Positions 44,367 to 55,458 of a stretch of DNA of 64,000 nucleotides are shown in pieces (within the stretch, counting starts at the first letter, position 1; each line of letters starts with the position of its first letter). A program made the position numbers and the translations under genes. The DNA lies in assembly GCA_021399435.1 (NCBI GenBank), contig JAJTUP010000054.1, forward strand, positions 372,001 to 436,000, in the 5' to 3' direction. This DNA is from Diaporthe sp. PMI_573 (Eukaryota > Ascomycota > Sordariomycetes > Diaporthales > Diaporthaceae). Under the pieces are notes generated by a model. That model saw nothing but the letters and a program-made list of their open reading frames with translations. It searched no databases and was not told the DNA's origin.

Positions 44367-44772
44367 TTGTGGCTTGCAGACTCACATTCACTCAAGCAAT
44401 TTCAACACATCTGTCAATTATAGCGTCTAGCCTTCAACAAGCCAGCTAGTCACTTCTGCAAGAGATCCTTTGTTTCCAGAGCTGTCATTGACACCCTTGC
44501 TGGCATTGGCGGCGGTTCGGTCATCTCCACCATAACAAATACCGACAGCCTACCTTGGGTCGTGCCGCCGTTTGGCTTCCCGTGATGGCCTTGCCTGAGG
44601 GTAACGTCAGCGTGATTCGGCTGCTTGATCACTGACGCTATTTTCCCTTGTCTTTGCTGTAACGTTAGTGTGGAAATTGCTCGCCAAAACGCGAGGTTTC
44701 ATGGAAGATCGCCCTTGAAGCAAATCACCCCACCCAAAAAAAAACCAAAAAAAAAAAAAAAGGTTATGAGGT

Positions 44773-47015
44773 GTGGTCGGGCTCGAAAGTAAATCATGCG
44801 ATCTCGGCGCCTCTGTGCCACTTAGGTGCAGGGGGCTGATGCAGCTCACGACTTATTTGGAAGGGATCAGCCACTTCGAACTGGTAAGAACAACCATGAG
44901 CGACATTTGTGCAACTTGCTGGGTCGGAGTTGAAACACAGTTGGCGTGCATGGCGCGGGATTCTGAATTCAAATTTAGGACTAGATTTTCACAAAGCTGT
45001 CTCGTTCCCTGCAAGCTACCAGTCCTGGAATGGATGGGCCGTTGGGGTAGAGGTTGCGGTATTCCTCCGCGCTATTTCACCACGGAAGGTGGACTGTGTC
45101 CGGCCCGAGCAATTTCTTCACCGGTTCACGTCACTTGTGCGATGCGACGAGGTGACCTGTTTTGGCAACTTCTTAGTAGGTGGCCCTATCTGCGGGACAT
45201 GTCCGTGGGTGAAGGCAATGACGTTAGCAGCGCAGATCGTGTTACTATTGGTGCAAATGGGCGGTACTTATCAACTGTAGATGCCTATGGGCACCGAGGT
45301 CCGCTGTTGAGGGACTTTTCGCTTTACGAGTATGCTATGGCTGTGAAGGTTGTCAAGCTGAGGTCGCGACAGATTCCGAGGGGGGACAGGCAGATCCCAT
45401 TTGAGACTGATGATAAGGTAGTCAGGACCTTTGTACAAGAGCTGCGATCAGAGCATTCCTTGTCCACTGTGTCTCTAGCAGGGGTTGCTGCACTATTCAG
45501 CCCAAGCAGTAGTCACATGGAAATCAGCAGGTACGTTATTGCGGACGAGTCTTTAGAATAGGAATACTTTTTATTACGGTTACATTGATCGCTACAAACC
45601 GGATACTAAGTACTAACAAAGGGATCGATAGACCGGCTGTCACCAAACTTGGTCTTTTTGTTCCATGGCAAGATTTTATGAGTCAACATGGAGTTGATCT
45701 AGATGAACTTTGGGATACCTTCGCCGAGACTCTCAGCCCTCCACTGCAACAAGTTGTTGTTAATATCAACTCGCTTCGGTTCAGCAAAGAGGATGCAGCC
45801 CAGGACAGGCAGATCAGAGAAAAGGAGAACCTCGACGAACCAGATTATATCGACGTCACATCTGGCAATCCTGGGAATAGCAATTCACACAATGGTTGGG
45901 CTGATCAGAGCCCCGAGAATCTCGCTATGGCAGTATCTGCCGTAGAAAGGCATATCGGCGACGCCGCGTCCCTGGGTATCAACAACCTGAATCAACTAAA
46001 CACGGCAACTGAGCAGACCCTACATCACTTTGATCATCTAGCGAACAACCCAGAGGCATATTTGTTAGAGAGTCAACTTGACATCTATGACGTGCCTAAT
46101 AATGAAGACTTTGGAGTTCACAACTGGGCTCAGCATATCACTGCCAGCGACGTCAGCTCGTTCGCCAAGCCCCAATCAAAGACTGAAGCAGAAATGGCCA
46201 GCAGTATCGCATCCAGAGAGCAGCGAGAATCAGATATTCATGGGTCAAGTCATTCAGAGGGTGAAAGAAGTGAAGGAAGTAGACGAGACGGCTGGTTTGG
46301 CCCTGATCAGAGGACTCAGCTTACCCTGGGTCTAAAGATGTCGTATCGAGAAGCTGGGGAGATTTCGGCAGGGTTGTGGACCTTGAACAAGCACCAAGCT
46401 CTCGCACTACATCTTCCTCTGAAATTCCTCGATGAGCAGTCCCAGATTCCATCAGGTCAGCCTGGGAAGCAAATTCGGCAATATATTGGTGGCGAGGGCG
46501 GTACGGGCAAAACGCAGGTCCTTCATGCTCTCAAAGATGCATTTCGCATTAAGGGTGAAGGGTATGCTATAGAGATGACGGCATCATCAGCCGTCGCTGC
46601 ATCCAAGATTGGGGGTCGTACAGTTCATTCTGCAGTTGGTTTGCGGCGCGACGAAAACCAGGAAAGGAATGGCAAGCAGACGGCCTCTGGTGACGATATG
46701 GCGAGGTGGAAGCACAAAGTTGCCTTGGTCATTGATGAGATCAGCATGCTGGGGAGCACAACTCTTGTCGACATTGATCTGCGCCTAAGAACACTCCGAT
46801 CAGACACAAGGCCATTTGGCGGCATTCCTATTGTTCTGTTTTCTGGGGACTTTTACCAATTTGGCCCGGTAAACGACACCTCCGTTTTGATCAGACCTGG
46901 GACCAATCGGTATATGCGCAACAATTCAGACGTGGACAGAGTTGCGAAGCAGCAAAAAGGGTTCTATCTATTCAAGGATCGCGGAAACGTTGTGATGCTA
47001 AGGCAACAGGTTCGG
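44773..47015 (+). mobile_element. Helitron relic (copy 2): pre-helicase region plus PIF1-like helicase
   Basis: Two consecutive frames. 44773-45561 ends with GHRGPLLRDFSLYEYAMAVK, the RGP.L..fS.yEY element that precedes the helicase in Helitron proteins. 45585-47015 carries KLGLFVPWQDFMSQHG, VVVNINSLRFSKEDAAQD, Walker A IGGEGGTGKT, SSAVAASKIGGRTVHSAVGL, Walker B LVIDEISMLGS and FSGDFYQFGP, then breaks off after VMLRQQVRAN. A stop separates the frames. Compared with copy 1 the motifs align but the protein is divergent, so the two are different subfamilies. A Rep nickase domain was not found, and helicase motifs beyond the middle are lost. An A-rich run at 44737-44760 precedes the start. Inactive. 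Confidence 0.75.
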
Positions 47016-47425
47016 GCTAATTCCTTAAATGTTGTGGGCATTCATTCCTGTGCCAAGCACAAATTGCAGCGGAAGTATTACTCGATAAGGTCCCTGGTAG
47101 TTCTCGTCGCGTAAAGACTCGACGAGTCCAATGAGTTTCAACATGTTCCTTGAACGAGGCTTGCTACTCTTCTTTGCCCGGGCTGATGCCCGAGAACTGT
47201 GTGGAGGGGCCAGGCTGTCGACAGGTACTTGCGACTCACTAGCTAGCCTTGGTTGTGATAGTCGCGAGAACGCAGAAGGAAAGAGTGGCGTGGGGCAAGG
47301 CGTTGAAATCTCCGGCAGAAGACTTCTTCGTTGCTGTAAACTGCCAGCACTCGTGATCTTCGAGGGCAATAGGAAACCACTGCTGCTGGATACTTAGCCC
47401 CTTGAAAATAATCAAGCCAGCCCAC

Positions 47426-47549
47426 CAGGGTAGGGAATCAATCCATCCACGTCAATATCCGACTTTGTGGATTGAATTGACGGCTTACTCAGCAGAGTGC
47501 TCGTGGATTGATGTCCACAGGGCTGTCCGTGGATTGATGTCCATAATAT
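47426..47549 (+). mobile_element. hAT terminus B, 124 bp
   Basis: It starts CAGGGTAGGGAATCAATCC at 47426 and is identical base for base to the reverse complement of 38045-38168. It faces right, toward the scrambled hAT coding scraps. The 8 bases to the left (47418-47425, CAGCCCAC) would be its target-site side; no partner duplication was located. Confidence 0.85.
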
Positions 47550-48373
47550 TGAACCCGTGGAAGACCCCTGTCGCACTAAATCGGGTTTCCTATTCGGGCA
47601 ATTTTTGAAGCTACCGCCGAACCTGTAGATTGCCTCACTCCTCACATTCATCCGAACAAGCCCGTTCAACAGACTCCTCCAGCGCTGTATCGTCAAGCAG
47701 TATGTTATCGACATCTTCGATAATGCCTGCGCACATGGCATACAGATCCATCGTCGGGATGTTTTGGATTGAATCTCAACCCCGTAATTCCATACCCATG
47801 ATAGGGTATCTTTGCTGCGCTCGCTTTCGAAGGAGGTGCCTGAAGAAATTGTTGCTGCCTTATTGGTCAAACATGTTATCCTTGGCTTCAAGAGGATTCT
47901 CCAGTTGCTTGGAAACTCTGTTACAGCATCACAAAAAGCGTCCCGCCGCTGTGCCGCCGTTCCAATCTTCTGATCCACCCAGACGTCTGAACAGATGCTA
48001 TCTCACATCCGCGTTTCTCATCATTCATTGTATGTTTGTCCCGAATGTTTGATAAATTGGTCTAGACTTTTGTGCAAGGCCACAGTGCAGCCGGACTAAA
48101 TCATCAAAAGTGTGATCCTAAAGATACTTCAAGACACGGCGATGGCCATACGGTAACGCAAGGTGACCATGGTCGTTGAAATCGAGATCTTACCTGGAAA
48201 GCCGCCAAGGCCTTGTCCACTCCTTTGACGGCTGGACAGATAGGAACCAACTCCCCCAGTATGATATTGCTTGCTTCCGCAAAGACAACGAAGAGAAGCC
48301 CGTAAAGTTGATCCTGGGGGTTCCCGAAATCTCACAACGCCATACGGGCTTTGAACTTGCGGAGGTTATCTAA
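47550..48373. mobile_element. Scrambled hAT transposase scraps
   Basis: On the minus strand, around 47870-47700, TLSWVWNYGVEIQSKTSRRW then ICMPCAQ resembles the hAT BED-finger region seen in the copies at 57-61 kb (SWQYGWDIS...CKVC). On the plus strand, 48210-48373, GLVHSFDGWTDRNQLPQYD, then EEKPVKLILGVPEISQRHTG resembles their catalytic core (GLVHISFDGW..., ITLGIPEVGRHIG). The two pieces point in opposite directions, so the element has been internally inverted as well as decayed. Confidence 0.6.
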
Positions 48374-49029
48374 AATCGAGAATTTAGTCTCTTCGAATCT
48401 GAACGCTTTTTAGTGGATATTACGATACAGTGGCGTGCTCAAACAAGGCCAGCAGGCAATATCTAGCTAATGCCAAATACGAACTAAAAAGTATGCTAAC
48501 ACGTGTTTATCGAGTCAATCTTGGATCCTAGATACACGCAGCAGGGGCCCTCCCTCTGGTCTTTTGGTGAAGCAAGCCACATTGTATCCACAGCACACTT
48601 TGCCCTGGGAGGACCAGAGAGGTAGAACGTCAGCAGCACGCCGGAGCTTCTTAGCCGCCTTCTCTATGTCTGTCACGGAGCACATGGGGACAGCAAACTG
48701 ATTCATTGGAATTAATGACTGATGCATTTGTGCCAGGGACGGTGAGGCCGAAAGAGAGCACGAAGACAAATATGTAAGAGGGGAGAAGTCCACCATGATA
48801 TCCAAATACTTCTCGTACAGGAGTAGCGTACTGCAGGGTGGGGTAACTGCGGCTGGACCGAGCGTGTAAAAGCTGTCGCAAGCTCAAGACAAAATGCGGC
48901 GAAAAAAAAGCCCTGCAAAAATTGTACTGAAAAAAATAAAAAATAAGTGAATATCACGATCCAGCATCCAAGCTAGTATGTTCCACCTTTAAGGATTACG
49001 AATCACATGATCTTCGCACATGAAATCGC
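48374..49029. other. No supported gene (48374-49029)
   Basis: A minus-strand frame (48515-48805) has a protein-like helical stretch (SVTDIEKAAKKLRRAADVLP) but no assignable start or family. Confidence 0.35.
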
Positions 49030-49992
49030 TCAGAAAGAGACATAACTTGAATGAATCCACAGCGTTTCCACCTGAGTCTCGGAAAGCCTGTATGCATTCT
49101 GATTATCAGCCGTTGGATTACTTGAGACCATTCGAACAAATGAAATAAATGGGCATACCTCGTCGTAGTCGCACTCGGCCATCAATTCTTGCTGCCCGTT
49201 GACATCTTTAAGATGGGCTCTCCACACAGACGCTGTCGCCGCAGCTGGGCCTTCTGAACTTTCCTCCAATGCCTTCCCCTCATCGGATTCCTTGTATATA
49301 TCATGCAGATTCACGCTGACGACAGTGCGAATCTTGCCATTAGACAAACTGATGAGTTCCCGTGCCCTTTCTGCCAATTCCTGGCTATCATGATGACTCC
49401 AGCTAACCTCGACCGCTAGAGAAGGTTGCGCCTGCTTACAGCCTCGAAAGAAATAGGAGCCATCCGGGTGTTTTCTATCCAGCACTTTATCAAAATAAAT
49501 TGCTGCATTCCCTCGAGGCTTAATGTTTGCCGCCACGCGTCGCAAAGCTTCAGGTGTACGCTCGTACCCCTTAGTCCCATGTTCTATATAAACTCTGAGG
49601 CTGGTAAGGAGATCCTTAAACCCACCAACAAATGTGCCATGGAACGCGCTCATACTCATAAGGATCGTGAAATGCTTCTTTGAAGTCGAATACTCGTACC
49701 TGTGTGCTCATTAGCCTGTATGTGCTGCCGCCAAGAGTCTTCCAAAATCAGCCTCATCTACGTACCGGAGCTCTTTATCGAAATAGTCTCCCAGCTCCTG
49801 ATTCTTGTGAACACGTTTGAGAAGATAGGCGAATTCGGCTGGGCTCAGTGTCTGGCTCCAAAACTCCCGATCGGCGTTCTTGGGGTTGCTATATTTGGGC
49901 CCCTTGCGGCGGATCTTGTTGACCTCCCTGATGACGGTGCTCCCACGGGCCACAGAGGCCCCGGCCGCGGAGCTGCTCCTTTTCCGCGCCAT
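49030..49992 (-). CDS. PD-(D/E)XK (Uma2-like) fungal protein, 298 aa
   Basis: Exon 1 49992-49766, exon 2 49699-49030; GTACGT donor, CACACAG acceptor and phase agree and join DKELR to YEYSTSKKHFTILMS. Residues 1-25 are Ser/Ala/Arg-rich. The centre, about residues 145-205, has PDGSYFFRGCKQAQPSLAVE then VSWSHHDSQELAERARELI and SNGKIRTVVSVNLHDIYKES, the D...E-x-S pattern of restriction-endonuclease-fold proteins common as fungal orphans. The usual final Lys is replaced by Ser, as often in this group, so catalysis is uncertain. A further 60-nt stretch (49158-49099, GTATGC...ATCAG, in phase) may be a third, optional intron, giving 278 aa. The role is unknown. Confidence 0.65.
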
Positions 49993-51389
49993 AATAATAG
50001 TATGCTGAGGGGATGACAAGGTATTGTTGGTAGGCACAACGGCCTAGTCGTAGATGGACATAAATATGGTCAGTCAGCGTATCGGTCTGGCAGCCGGTCC
50101 CCCAAATAATGGTGGCAGATGGAGATTCCGGGACTTATGTAAGCCGCAGTGGTAAGGTGGTGATTTTCTTGGCAAATCTCGGAAACCACTTTTTCCTTCG
50201 GGGTTAATTTAGGTCCCTCCCCGCATCATTGAAGATCCCAAAAGCTTATCTAAAGCTTTCGGTCGGGTTTCCACAGTAAGGTTTAAAGAAGTATGACAAT
50301 GGTTAAGGAACCCAGGATTTGGTAATAAGTTCCTTGGCCGGATGCGAGAAAGGCCCCCCCTGAGAAAAGCAAGTCGATGTTTGATCTCACTCATGAACTC
50401 CACCGCAACAAACTGAGGCGTCAGGCAGCTGAATACTATTATTCAAGCGGTCGAATCTGTGCGTCATGAAAAGCGGGACGCCGTAGCAGCAAAGAATGGT
50501 TATCCCTTAGTATAGAAGGTCTTTTGTGAGTCGTTAGTCCCTGACTTCCTTGTGAGTGCTGTCTTTTCTCATCCTCTCGTCCTCTCGCTTCATTCAAGGT
50601 AGGCAGGATAACATCGCGCCTTTCATATAAATACAGTTTAAAATCAAAGAAAAGAAGCAATATACACATACGCACATACACGCACACAGAAAGTAAAGCA
50701 GTAGGTAGAGCTTCGCAGCTTCAGTCGGTGTCAAGAACACATCTTCTGACGTCTGACTTGGGGAAGAAACACGACCCAAGTTATGTTGCTTAGATTTGCA
50801 AGATTCTACTATGCCGTCAACTGTAACCTCGCTATTGAGGGCAGGCATATTCTGAGGCTGAATCAGGTTCAAGGAAGATGAAACGATCTAGATAGAGAGT
50901 TTCTCTTGTGGTTTCTCATTTTGAAGGGATGATGTGCGGCGCAGGTACTGTATATGTATATAATCTATAAGCAACCGTGTAACGCGACTGGGTGGCTGCC
51001 TAATAACAGGGGCTGAGAAGCTATAATCAAAGATACAGAGAAGTTCAAAAGTTCTTCCAAGAGTACTCGAGCACTGAAATTTGAGAACAGTCCGTTCTTC
51101 CACATTCAAAGTTCGGAATCTGACCCACAATCCTGCGAACTCTGAGAGACGACGCCTTCCGTCGCGATTTGTATTAGTTACTCATCATCATCTTCAGAGG
51201 AAATGTGACTGAAGTCACTAATTTCGGATCCATCTCTTATTCGAATGTCCTTATTATTCTGTTCTAGTGAAGTCGTCCGCGAACCCTGCTCGCAAATATA
51301 TGCTTGACGTTGAATAGGGAATTCAGGCTACAAGAGCTGTGTTAAACATTTATAAAATGTACACATCAGTCTTGTGGCAGGATATTGAC
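49993..51389. other. No supported gene (49993-51389)
   Basis: Minus-strand frames at 50439-51130 include a Cys/hydrophobic run that is the translation of a CACATA-type microsatellite (about 50663-50690). Nothing else is assignable. Confidence 0.4.
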
Positions 51390-52282
51390 GCCTGGTCGGA
51401 AACTGGACACAAATCCAAGCCGGGATTTCTTGTGCGCAAGGACGCAATGGCGTGTACCTGACTGTGCCGGGTGAGCAGGTGCGCAGGCTTCTGCGGAGCT
51501 CCCGCCAGCTTGTCCCATGCCCCAGCCTTGAAGACGCTCTTAAGGTCTTTTTCGGTCTGCCTGGCCTGGACTTGCGCATATTCGACCATCAGGTCATAAC
51601 TCAATTCGAGGCCTCAACCGAGCTCAAAACCAATCTTTCTGATCCTTCCCGCCGCATTATAGCTCATCAGCGGGCAGACTTTTCTTTCTACTTCCAGGGC
51701 CGACATCTCCAGGCCGTTGTCATGAGGTTCTTGACCAATCTGAATAGTAACCTCCGAGAGGACCATACTCTCTCTCAGAAACCTACGGATCCATGCGATA
51801 TGTACTTCTTTCTTTTCAGGCACATATTCCGTGCCGAAGTCTGTGCGCTGTATGGTGAAACTATATTGACGGCCTGCCCGAGTTTTTGTGAAGACTTCAT
51901 AAAATTTTATAATGGATTTCCAATCATATCCATGGGAATGCCAAGGTGGCTCTTTCCCACCACCTATAATGCCCGTAAGAGGATGCTCCAGAATTTCAAA
52001 GCCTGGCGTACAATCTGCCATGCCAAGTTCAACCCAGCTAAGCATAACGAGCAAGACGTTGCATATGAACTGGTCTGGGGATCAGAGTGTATCAGAAAGA
52101 TGGTTAAGCGACATGAGGACCTGGGCTTCTCTGATGACGGCATTGCTAGCATCATGCTTGGATACTTATTCGTGTACACTTCCCCTACCCACCCCTATTA
52201 GGCCCGCGGAGTGAGCTGATGAATTCTCAGAACGGTGGCAAATAGCATACCTGCCACGATATGGATGCTGCTTCGGACAACG
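51390..52282 (+). pseudogene. Cytochrome P450 N-terminal/central fragment
   Basis: From about 51390 the frame reads NGVYLTVPGEQVRRLLRSSR, LEDALKVFFGLPGLDLRIF, then LFRHIFRAEVCALYGETIL, RWLFPTTYNARKRMLQNFK and DLGFSDDGIASIMLGYLFV, which is the order seen in fungal P450s up to the start of helix I. The frame ends at TAG 52199-52201; past it a different frame resumes with NSIPATIWMLLR (52238-52275), the family helix-I continuation, so a small indel or a lost intron lies between. After MLLR the similarity stops: the ExxR, PERF and heme-Cys regions are missing. Inactive. It fuses directly into the acidic ORF that follows. Confidence 0.7.
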
Positions 52283-53453
52283 ACGAGCCCTCGGACAACG
52301 ATCAGCCTTCGGTTAAGGAAGTCAAACCCAGCAACAAGAAGAAGAAGAAGAATGCCAAAGATCGGGAAGATGATCAAGATCATGAACCACCCGTGGCAAG
52401 AAGCAGGAAGGCCCAGCAAGCTGAAGTTTACGAAGAACCTGAGCCATTAGCAGTGAAAAGCAGGAAGGCTAAACCTTTTAGGCTTACAAGAAGCGAACAG
52501 GAGATTGTGGACCAAATAGAAGAGGCGGGCAGAAGACGAGAGGAGAGAATTGCTGAAGCTGCAAACCGAGTTAAGTCCAACGGAAGGAATGTCAGAGGTC
52601 GGGTTTATGAGGAATATGAACCACCCGTGACGAGAAGCAGGAGGCAGCAATATCAAAATCGTCAACCTGCTGGAATAAACAACAGCGCCAGGCCCGCCCC
52701 ACCTCCACCAGAAAATGAAGACGACACAGATGATGAAGACGACGAAGATTATCAATATGGTGGGTCAAGCAGTTCCGAGGAAGTGACAGATGACGAAGGG
52801 TCAGGTGATGGCGATCGGATGGACCTTGATACGGAGACGAATGACTTCGGCGATGCGGCTGGTTGGGGGCAGCCCGAATCATCTGAACGCTCAGAGAACA
52901 GGGCCACGGAAGGTAGAGAGAGAACGCCTCTGGGTGGCAGATTATCACGCTGCGCTATGATCCAGATAAGAAACAAGGCAGACACATCCCCATCGAAGGC
53001 AGGATACGGGCCATTGTCACGAGAGGCTATTTGTTTGTGGTTCTGCCCAGCCTCAACCTAGATCATATGGACCTGGAACGTGGCGTGCTTGTTAAAGGGC
53101 GGGAGTATCCTGAGGCAAAGCAGCGATTCATCGACGCCGGCGGAGAGGTCATCAAATCAAAGCCTCCATCGTGGCTTGCCAACAGCACCTGGAGGGATTT
53201 CGTCATTATCTGCATCGCAATGACGGAGGACGGATCGATGACGCTTATTGAAGGCTACGTCAATAAGCCTCATCGAAGGGATAAAGCCTATGTCAGTATG
53301 AGTACACTGAGAATAGCATACGGAGGTGCTGAGTCAGACGCACTGATGCTCGACAGTTGGGTACGGGTGGGCCAAGAGGGGTTAAAGAGAAAGAAGCCTC
53401 GTCTGCCGGCAGACGTAATGGAATTTCTGGCGCAACGACGCTTGCAAATGTAG
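52261..53453 (+). CDS. Acidic disordered protein with an ordered C-terminal domain, frame-broken
   Basis: The open frame 52261-53061 begins inside the P450 relic: its first ATG is the Met codon of P450 WMLL read in another frame. From residue 6 it becomes acidic and Lys-rich with three related boxes (EPPVARSRKAQQAEVYEEPE, EPLAVKSRKAKPFRLTR and EYEPPVTRSRRQQY), then a Pro run and a Ser/Asp/Glu stretch. At about 52930 the sense reading moves by one frame to WQIITLRYDPDKKQGRHIPI, then GYLFVVLPSLNLDHMDLERG, SWLANSTWRDFVIICIAMTE and MLDSWVRVGQEGL, ending at 53453. A single-base frameshift is likely, since no intron of normal size fits. I do not recognise either part; the repeated RSRK boxes suggest chromatin or nucleic-acid binding (inference). 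Confidence 0.45.
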
Positions 53454-53855
53454 CAGTACGGAGCAGTATCTTGTTGCTTTTCTTTTCGTATCACACGATG
53501 ATTCTTTTCTGTATCGGAATTACTTCTGGGTTGCTTTGGCAGGTAATATGGATAGTCTTCGAATTTACTAAGTGTGCGGTGAAGCGTTCCTTAAAGGTAA
53601 TGATCTAGATGACGCAGTCATCAGAAGAATGAGCGAGGCTCTGCTAATTGGAGTGCTCGAGATGCTTCATCCCGATAGCCGTTTCCGACTCCCTTTCTGC
53701 AAAGCTCTGCAAATCGCCTTTTTCGCTCGCCTCCAGGGCTTCCTCTGCCAGTTGCGGCGACTGCAACATGTGTAGGCCTTTGAATCGTATTCGCAGTGCA
53801 CGCAAAGGGGGATGACGGTAATCCAGCTGAAGATAATGCCTGCATCAGTCTTCGT

Positions 53856-54860
53856 CTACAGGTGTCCAATCGAGTCGCCATCCTCGTACACAATCGGGAT
53901 TCTGAAATAGATCTTCGTCAAGTCTGTGCAGTAGCACCTGCCTCCCCGCCATGTCCTGCACTGGTAAGAGCCCCCACCCATGAAGAAGTAACCGTGGTGC
54001 GGGAGGGTGCCCATGAGCCTGTCAGTCTCCACAATGGGCAGCTCGATCGTGATGTACTTCTTACCGACGGCATTCTCTAGGGGTGGCATCACGTATTGGG
54101 GCTTTTCCCTCAATCCGCGCGCAATCCCCCTCGTACAGCCGGTGAAGTCGTAGTACGGGATCCCAACATTGGCACGTTCCTCAGACGCCACGTCAGTGAG
54201 CTCGTACATCATAGCGGGAACCGTCGTCTCCATGAGGGTAGGCGCCCTCTCGTAGACGTATTTGAACGTCTCCATGCCGTCCGAGTCGGTGTTCCACACG
54301 CGCATGTCCCCAGACATCTGCTCGGAGACTAAAGTACTCGTCATCTTGGCCACATGCCCATATATTCCCTCGCAGTCGTACTTATAGACGATCGACACCC
54401 CGTTCTCATTGGGCTTCTTAACGGCGGTCAGATGTCTGATCGGCAACTTCAGGCGGGTCCCGTGGAGATTGTCATTGAAGACGGCGGCCGTTTCGCTCTC
54501 CACGATGTACTGGATGCTCGCGATGGTTGGCACGACCAGCACCGCGATACAGATTGTATCATCGTTGATGCCCGTACGCTTCAAGTACGGCTTCTCTATC
54601 CTGTCCGAGAGCCTCTTGAAGCCTTCGCCCATAAACACGATCTTGTGTCCGTGTCTGATGTAGTCTGTGATTGTGTGCTCCTCCTCGGGGAAGTCCCTGA
54701 TGAAGTTTAGGTACGACAGCATGGTCGAGCTTGGGTCCGAAATTCTGAGGGCATACAAGAGCGACGACGAGCCCGTAGCGGAAAGCCCGTCCATAATGTG
54801 GTCCAGGATCATGGGCCTGGTCGTAACCATGTCGAGGAACTCAATCATCTTTGGGTGCAT
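53856..54860 (-). CDS. Hypothetical protein, 334 aa
   Basis: An uninterrupted frame starting MHPKMIEFLDMVTT. I do not recognise the family. The first 60 residues are helical and leucine-rich (DHIMDGLSATGSSSLLYALR), somewhat like a degenerate F-box, followed by FIRDFPEEEHTITDYIRHGH and KIVFMGEGFKRLSDRI. The remaining two thirds alternate beta-like hydrophobic strands (ICIAVLVVPTIASIQYIVES, VSIVYKYDCEGIYGHVAK) and end with a Cys-containing YQCRTWRGGRCYCTDL. There is no signal peptide. Codon use is even and GC-rich, and no lesion is seen, so I favour a real gene. The F-box suggestion is weak. Confidence 0.55.
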   Translation of the reverse strand: MHPKMIEFLDMVTTRPMILDHIMDGLSATGSSSLLYALRISDPSSTMLSYLNFIRDFPEEEHTITDYIRHGHKIVFMGEGFKRLSDRIEKPYLKRTGINDDTICIAVLVVPTIASIQYIVESETAAVFNDNLHGTRLKLPIRHLTAVKKPNENGVSIVYKYDCEGIYGHVAKMTSTLVSEQMSGDMRVWNTDSDGMETFKYVYERAPTLMETTVPAMMYELTDVASEERANVGIPYYDFTGCTRGIARGLREKPQYVMPPLENAVGKKYITIELPIVETDRLMGTLPHHGYFFMGGGSYQCRTWRGGRCYCTDLTKIYFRIPIVYEDGDSIGHL

Positions 54861-55055
54861 TTTTGGCTACTCTATAGTTGGCTGGCTCATACCGACAAGT
54901 TTCGTAGCCCTTAGTGGTGGTGCCTGGGTGGGATTCAGCCGCTCGTGTTCGTTGGTCGTCGCGGACACGTGTACACTAATCCTAATACGGCTAGATACTA
55001 ACCCTAAATGGGAGAGTTTTTGACGTAAATTACTGCCAAAAACCCCCCTTAGGAA

Positions 55056-55093
55056 TTTGACCGTCAAATACCGTTTTTGACGGTCAAAAACGG
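55056..55093. repeat. Clustered GACSGTC palindromes
   Basis: CCGTTTTTGAC-G-GTCAAAAACGG (55071-55093) is a perfect 11-bp-arm palindrome with one central base; TTTGAC-C-GTCAAA (55056-55068) precedes it. They lie about 200 bp upstream of the 334-aa gene on the minus strand and about 370 bp upstream of the F-box gene on the plus strand, so they could be a shared operator or a transposon end. Confidence 0.8.
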
Positions 55094-55458
55094 AACCCTA
55101 GCTGCGAGAGCCCTGCCCTGTTGTCGTCCATGATGCTGTCCGGTCTGGTCGTAATGTGGTGGACTTTTGTATTCTGCTGCTGTGCTTGGTGTATAGACTG
55201 GCTGCTGGTGGTTTGCCCTTGCGCGGCCTTGGACGGCAGCTGCCTTGTGAAGTCTCTCTCCCGCGTTTGCCCCCTCACGCTTCCTGTCAGCCAATCGCAC
55301 AAGGATCTAAGAGTCTCCGTCCTGCTGAGGATCCGATCGCGCAACCCATTTCTCCTCTTCTCACTCAATCATCAGCATAACAAGCTTCATCTGACTCTGC
55401 CAAAAATTACCTCAACATACCCAAGCGACGACAGCCTTGAGAACAATAATCTTTTGAG

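Noticed and set aside
38045..47549. A single 9.4-kb composite transposon bounded by 124-bp inverted repeats
   Set aside because: The CAGGG ends face inward to the interval, so each repeat is the end of an element lying outside the interval; the interval itself is not bounded like a hAT.
50594..50872. Minus-strand ORF with a hydrophobic Cys-rich segment, like a membrane span
   Set aside because: The segment is the translation of a CACATA/CGCACA microsatellite.
53856..54860. F-box assignment for the 334-aa protein
   Set aside because: The N-terminal helix is Leu-rich but lacks the LP..V/I.. pattern, unlike the clear F-box at 55.8 kb.
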